DNA of 64,000 nt, from assembly GCA_017550425.1 (NCBI GenBank), contig JAFZPG010000045.1, forward strand, positions 1 to 64,000. Direction: 5' to 3'. The stretch's first letter is position 1. The number at the start of each line of letters is the position of its first letter. Positions 59,928 through 64,000 of this stretch are shown in pieces. The translations under genes were made by a program, and so were the position numbers. The notes beneath the pieces are model-generated. The model was not told the DNA's origin. It did not search any database and saw only the letters and a list, made by a program, of their open reading frames with translations. Origin of the DNA: Lachnospiraceae bacterium. Its GTDB lineage: Bacteria; Bacillota; Clostridia; Lachnospirales; Lachnospiraceae.

Positions 59928-60686
59928 TCACGCCTTTAACAGCGTGAGGATCTCGGGCTCACCATCGGTGATGAGGATCGTATTCTCATAGTGTGCGGAG
60001 AGCGAACCGTCCGCTGTCTTCACCGTCCAGCCGTCATCCAGCTGTTTGATGCGGTGGGTGCCGATGTTGATCATCGGCTCTACGGCAAGCGTCATGCCTG
60101 CGCGCAGCTTCGGTCCGCGTCCGATCGGCTTATAGTTCGGGATCGCGGGATCCTCATGGAGGTGGGATCCGACACCGTGACCGGTGTACTCACGTACGAT
60201 ACCATAGCCAAACGGTTTGATGTAGTTCTCTACGCCGGCGGAGATATCATGGAGGAACCCGCCTGCGACTGCAAACTTGATTCCCTCGAAGAAACTCCTC
60301 TCCGTTGCTTCGATCAGTTTCCTTGCTTCCTCGGAGATCTCACCGACCGCCAGGGTCCGCGCTGCATCTGCATGATAGCCATGATAGATCAGGCCTGCGT
60401 CGAGGCTGACGATATCGCCCTCCTTAACGTACTGCTTTTTACTCGGGATGCCGTGGATAATGACATCATTGACCGAGATGCAGATGGATGCGGGGAAACC
60501 GTTATAGTTCAGGAAAGAAGGGATGCACTTAAAGCTGCGGATCGCTTCCTCGCCGATCTTGTCGATCTGGTAGGTCGACATGCCCGGCTTAAGTTCCTGA
60601 GCCATGGTCTGATGAACCAGCGCCAGCAGGCGTCCTGCTTCGCGCATATATTCGATCTCCTGCGGAGATTTGATTGAAATTGCCAT
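59928..60686 (-). CDS. map: Methionine aminopeptidase, type I
   Basis: This protein has 252 residues. Metal ligands are Asp96 (SLDAG), Asp107, His170 (TGHGVG), Glu203 (VEPM) and Glu234 (YENT). It removes the initiator Met. It lies between adk and infA; the small KOW-domain gene often found after map in Clostridia is absent. Confidence 0.97.
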   Translation of the reverse strand: MAISIKSPQEIEYMREAGRLLALVHQTMAQELKPGMSTYQIDKIGEEAIRSFKCIPSFLNYNGFPASICISVNDVIIHGIPSKKQYVKEGDIVSLDAGLIYHGYHADAARTLAVGEISEEARKLIEATERSFFEGIKFAVAGGFLHDISAGVENYIKPFGYGIVREYTGHGVGSHLHEDPAIPNYKPIGRGPKLRAGMTLAVEPMINIGTHRIKQLDDGWTVKTADGSLSAHYENTILITDGEPEILTLLKA

Positions 60687-60716
60687 ATTTAAATGCTCCT
60701 ATATGACACGAAAACA

Positions 60717-61361
60717 TTATTCACCGAGGATCTTCTCGATGTCAGCGAAGACATCCATCATATCCTTGGTTCCGTCAACGGAGATCAGAATGCCGGCCTT
60801 CGAATAGTAATCGATCAGCGGCTGTGTCTGCTCGTGATATACGTCCAGACGCTTCTGAACCGTCTCCGGCTTATCGTCGTCGCGAAGGATCAGTTCGCTG
60901 CCGCAACGGTCACAGATGCCCTCGACCTTCGTCGGGATGTGGACAATGTGATATGTCGCGCCGCAGTTTACGCAAGCACGGCGGCCGGACATGCGGCGGA
61001 TGATATTCTCATCCGGAACGTCAACGTTCAGCGCGTAGTCGATGCCTGTGCCCTTTTTGATCAGGGCTTCATCGAGTGCCTTCGCCTGCGGAATGGTTCT
61101 GGGGAAACCGTCCAGGACGTAGCCGTTTACGCAGTCATCCTGCGCTACGCGGTCGACCACGAGGTCAACTACGAGCTCATCCGGAACCAGAAGTCCCTGA
61201 TCCATGTAGGTTTTTGCTTTCTTACCGAGTTCGGTTCCGTTCTTGATATTCGCGCGGAAGATATCACCGGTAGAGATATGGGGGATCTGATATTGATCGG
61301 CGATCAGTTTCGCCTGCGTGCCTTTTCCGGCGCCCGGGGCGCCTAACATGATAATCTTCAT
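60717..61361 (-). CDS. adk: Adenylate kinase
   Basis: This protein has 214 residues. The P-loop is [10 protein letters not shown]. The LID domain has four Cys (CVNCG and CDRCG), so it is the zinc-binding form common in Gram-positives. [10 protein letters not shown] is present. It balances AMP, ADP and ATP. It follows secY by about 60 bp. Confidence 0.98.
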   Translation of the reverse strand: MKIIMLGAPGAGKGTQAKLIADQYQIPHISTGDIFRANIKNGTELGKKAKTYMDQGLLVPDELVVDLVVDRVAQDDCVNGYVLDGFPRTIPQAKALDEALIKKGTGIDYALNVDVPDENIIRRMSGRRACVNCGATYHIVHIPTKVEGICDRCGSELILRDDDKPETVQKRLDVYHEQTQPLIDYYSKAGILISVDGTKDMMDVFADIEKILGE

Positions 61362-61424
61362 ATTGCTCTCCTATAACGCCGACAAATCCCATGGAGGAAA
61401 AATTCCCCCATGGAACCCATCAGA

Positions 61425-62762
61425 TTATTTATTTAAGAAACCTTTGTAGTTTCTGGCCATCATCTGCGACTCTACCGCTTTGATCGTCTCCAGAACAACG
61501 CTGACTACGATGATAAGCGATGTACCGCCGAAGGAAACCTGGGCGATGTTAAATAAGCCGGAAGCCACGATCGGCGCCAGAGCTACGATCGAAAGACCGA
61601 TCGCTCCGATAAAGATGAGGTACTTCAGAATATTTCTGAGGAACTCCTCTGTGTATGATCCTGCGCGAACGCTGGGGATCAGGCCGCCGTTCTTCTTAAT
61701 GTTGGTAGCAACTTCGGTCGGGTTGAAGGTAAAGGACGTATAGAAATACGAGAAGCCGAATACCATCAATACATACAGGATCGGACCAAATACGTAGTAC
61801 CACTTATACACACCGCCGGCAAAACGGAACCAGTTGCTCTGTGAAAGCATATTCACGATCGCCTGCCAAACCGAGTTTTCGATCTTTGCATAAGACTGAA
61901 TGATCTGAGGCAAAGAAAGCAGGGTCGAAGCGAAGATGACCGGGATAACGCCGGCCGTGTTGACCTTAAGCGGAATGTGGGACTGCTGGCCGCCGACCAG
62001 TTTATTTCCCTGAACCTTCTTGGAGTACTGAACCGGAATCTTCCGGACACCATCCTGAAGGTAGATGACAAATACCACCATGGCGAGTATGATCGCCGCA
62101 ATGATGAGGATCGCAAGCGCTGCCGGAAGGATCTTTTTGCCGGCTACGAAGTGCTGACCCAGAGCTGCAAAATCCGAAGGGATACGAGCCAGGATGTTGA
62201 TGGTCAGGACGATGGAGATACCATTGCCCACGCCTCTCTCAGTGATACGCTCACCGATCCACATCAGGCACGCGCCGCCTGCGGTAAGGATAACCGTCGT
62301 GGAAAATACCAGCCAGAACTTATTGCCGGGCTTCCACGCATTACCGAACAGGCCCTGCTGTCCCAGTGAGAAAGCAAGGAAACCGCCCTGCAATACGGAA
62401 AGAGCGATCGTCATGTAACGGGTGAGGGACTGTAATTTCTTACGGCCCTCTTCGCCTTCTTTCTGCATCTCCTCCAAAGCGGGGAATGCAGCGGTCAAAA
62501 GCTGAATGATGATCGACGCTGTAATGTATGGTCCGATACCGAGCGCAAAGATCGCGAAGTTCTCAAGAGAACCACCGGACATCATACCCAAGATACCGGA
62601 TACAGTGTCATTCTGACCGAGGATCCCTTTGATAACATCCGCGTCAGTTCCGGGGATCGGTATCTGGCTGCCCAAACGAACTACAAAAAGCATCATGAGT
62701 GTGAACCATAACTTCTTACGAACGTCCTTTACTTTAAAGGCATTTCGAAGTGTATTGAACAT
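61425..62762 (-). CDS. secY: Protein translocase subunit SecY
   Basis: This protein has 445 residues with ten membrane helices. RLGSQIPIPGTD at the start, the plug region, and KIPVQYSKKVQGNKL in the cytoplasmic loop are diagnostic. Its ATG overlaps the rplO stop by one base. It forms the Sec channel used by the many secreted proteins in this window. Confidence 0.98.
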   Translation of the reverse strand: MFNTLRNAFKVKDVRKKLWFTLMMLFVVRLGSQIPIPGTDADVIKGILGQNDTVSGILGMMSGGSLENFAIFALGIGPYITASIIIQLLTAAFPALEEMQKEGEEGRKKLQSLTRYMTIALSVLQGGFLAFSLGQQGLFGNAWKPGNKFWLVFSTTVILTAGGACLMWIGERITERGVGNGISIVLTINILARIPSDFAALGQHFVAGKKILPAALAILIIAAIILAMVVFVIYLQDGVRKIPVQYSKKVQGNKLVGGQQSHIPLKVNTAGVIPVIFASTLLSLPQIIQSYAKIENSVWQAIVNMLSQSNWFRFAGGVYKWYYVFGPILYVLMVFGFSYFYTSFTFNPTEVATNIKKNGGLIPSVRAGSYTEEFLRNILKYLIFIGAIGLSIVALAPIVASGLFNIAQVSFGGTSLIIVVSVVLETIKAVESQMMARNYKGFLNK

Positions 62763-63205
62763 CAGATCACCTCAACTTTTCCACCAACCGCTTCAATCTT
62801 TGCCTTAGCGCTCTCGCTGACAGCATCGACTTTAACCGTAAGCTTTTTGGTTAAATCTCCGTTTCCGAGTATCTTTACTCCATCTCTAGCATGTGAAATG
62901 ACGCCGTTCTCAAGCAGAGTGGCAACCGTTACTTCGGTACCGTTCTCAAATCTCTCAAGTGCATCTACATTGATCGCAACGATATCCTTCGAGTTGCGGT
63001 TCTTGAAACCTCTCTTCGGGATACGTCTGAACAAAGGCATCTGGCCGCCTTCGAAACCAAGGCGAACGCCGCCGCCGGAACGAGCCTTCTGACCCTTATG
63101 TCCCTTACCGGCAGTCTTGCCGTTGCCTGAGCCGTGACCACGGCCTCTACGGAAGTTACTGCTATGTACAGAACCTTCTGCAGGTGTTAAATTCGACAAA
63201 TCCAT
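62762..63205 (-). CDS. rplO: Ribosomal protein L15
   Basis: This protein has 147 residues. [20 protein letters not shown] at the start, then [18 protein letters not shown], are canonical. It lies between rpmD and secY as in other bacteria. Confidence 0.98.
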   Translation of the reverse strand: MDLSNLTPAEGSVHSSNFRRGRGHGSGNGKTAGKGHKGQKARSGGGVRLGFEGGQMPLFRRIPKRGFKNRNSKDIVAINVDALERFENGTEVTVATLLENGVISHARDGVKILGNGDLTKKLTVKVDAVSESAKAKIEAVGGKVEVI

Positions 63206-63220
63206 CTTGGCACCTCCTTA

Positions 63221-63403
63221 TCAGATTTCTTCTACTTCTACTAAGTGTCTAACCTTAGCGATCATACCGCGGACTGCTGCATTGTCCGGTAATTCTACCG
63301 TCTTATGAAGCTTTGTGAGGCCCAGAGCCTCTGCCGTAGCTTTATTCTTCGGAACCGCGCCGATGGTGGATTTTACTAATGTAATCTTTAACTTACCAGC
63401 CAT
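63221..63403 (-). CDS. rpmD: Ribosomal protein L30
   Basis: This protein has 60 residues. KLKITLVKSTIGAVPKNKAT and ALGLTKLHKTVELPDN are canonical. It is 13 bp after rpsE. Confidence 0.97.
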   Translation of the reverse strand: MAGKLKITLVKSTIGAVPKNKATAEALGLTKLHKTVELPDNAAVRGMIAKVRHLVEVEEI

Positions 63404-63416
63404 TATTCTTTCCTCC

Positions 63417-63926
63417 TTAGCCTACGATCTCTTCTACGGACTTACCGCGACGCTTCGCAACGGTTTCGGGAGTTACCAGGCTCGTCAGACCCTGCAGGGT
63501 TGCAAGAACAACGTTCTGCTTGTTGTTGGAGCCAAGAGACTTAGTACGAACGTTACGAATACCGGCGAGTTCGAGCACGTTACGTGCCGGACCTCCGGCG
63601 ATGATACCGGTACCTTCGGGAGCTCTCTTAAGAAGAACGTTAGCGCTTCCGAACTTGCCGACATTGTCATGAGGGATGGAATTATTCTCATCCATGGGAA
63701 CTTCTACAAGATGCTTCATAGCATCTTCCTTACCCTTGCGGATAGCTTCCGGAACTTCAGCCGCCTTGCCGATACCGGCTCCGACATGACCGTTCTTATC
63801 GCCTACCACTACGAGTGCTGCGAAGCGGAAATTACGACCGCCCTTTACAACCTTGGTTACACGCTTGATAGCTACCACGGTCTCTTCCAACTCGTACTGA
63901 CTAGCATCAATGATTGTACGCTTCAT
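63417..63926 (-). CDS. rpsE: Ribosomal protein S5
   Basis: This protein has 169 residues. [40 protein letters not shown] and [13 protein letters not shown] are diagnostic. It supports decoding accuracy. It lies between rplR and rpmD. Confidence 0.98.
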   Translation of the reverse strand: MKRTIIDASQYELEETVVAIKRVTKVVKGGRNFRFAALVVVGDKNGHVGAGIGKAAEVPEAIRKGKEDAMKHLVEVPMDENNSIPHDNVGKFGSANVLLKRAPEGTGIIAGGPARNVLELAGIRNVRTKSLGSNNKQNVVLATLQGLTSLVTPETVAKRRGKSVEEIVG

Positions 63927-63942
63927 GTTTTCTCCTCCTCGA

Positions 63943-64000
63943 CTAGAATTCCAGACCGGCTTCTCTTGCCGCTTCTGCTAATGCCTTAACTTTGCCCTGA
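63943..64000 (-). CDS. rplR: Ribosomal protein L18, C-terminal end (5' part outside window)
   Basis: Only the last 18 full codons are visible, reading [18 protein letters not shown] before a TAG stop. This matches the C-terminus of L18, and its place just upstream of rpsE is the usual one. Confidence 0.9.
   Translation of the reverse strand, partial: QGKVKALAEAAREAGLEF

Overview
The window looks like chromosome of a Gram-positive, low-to-mid GC member of Clostridia (Bacillota), most like a gut or rumen Lachnospiraceae-type fibre degrader. The evidence is a Firmicutes-type order of ribosomal protein genes, sigma-A promoters with 17-18 bp spacers, strong GGAGG ribosome binding sites, sortase-anchored surface proteins, secreted glycan-active enzymes, an LplB/LplC-type sugar ABC transporter and a TPP riboswitch. 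The species cannot be read from the sequence with certainty.

Layout. 1-1.3 kb: 3'-truncated AAA ATPase (DUF4143 type) with phased repeats over its promoter. 1.7-8.3 kb: a two-gene operon for secreted enzymes (beta-helix protein, then DUF4838 protein), each with four near-identical Ig-like modules. 8.6-12.9 kb: CapA-like and DUF3160 membrane-anchored proteins. 13.1-14.2 kb: membrane diguanylate cyclase, divergent from a 2205-residue InlB-repeat surface protein (14.5-21.1 kb). 21.2-26.4 kb: a small Cys-rich protein, a GH10 xylanase lipoprotein, and a compact pilus locus: FctA-like pilin, SipA-like inactive signal peptidase homologue, class B sortase. 26.5-31.2 kb: MATE transporter and LacZ. 31.3-31.9 kb: MazEF. 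31.9-36.1 kb: thiamin salvage operon (thiM, thiE, thiD, a methyltransferase, tenA, acylphosphatase) behind a TPP riboswitch. 36.2-38.3 kb: HD-GYP protein. 38.6-43.6 kb: sugar ABC transporter operon with a divergent AraC regulator. 43.6-46.6 kb: YesL, PPOX-like, CDF and thioesterase genes. 46.6-48.0 kb: citrate synthase. 48.1-64 kb: rpoC, rpoB, then (further upstream in the direction of transcription) rplQ, rpoA, rpsD, rpsK, rpsM, rpmJ, infA, map, adk, secY, rplO, rpmD, rpsE and the end of rplR.

The most interesting block is 13-26.4 kb. The pilin and the giant surface protein both end in an [A/S]PTG sorting motif, a membrane segment and basic residues. The neighbouring sortase is class B, and the signal-peptidase homologue has Asp and Gly where the catalytic Ser and Lys should be. 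This matches the logic of the streptococcal FctA/SipA/SrtC T-antigen pilus, here beside a xylanase and a c-di-GMP synthase. I infer a fibre- or host-adhesion pilus that may be tuned by c-di-GMP.

The housekeeping end is also unusual: rpoBC lies directly behind rplQ, not behind rplJL, and has its own promoter and a terminator-like leader. All assignments come from reading motifs and homology by eye; no database search was run.
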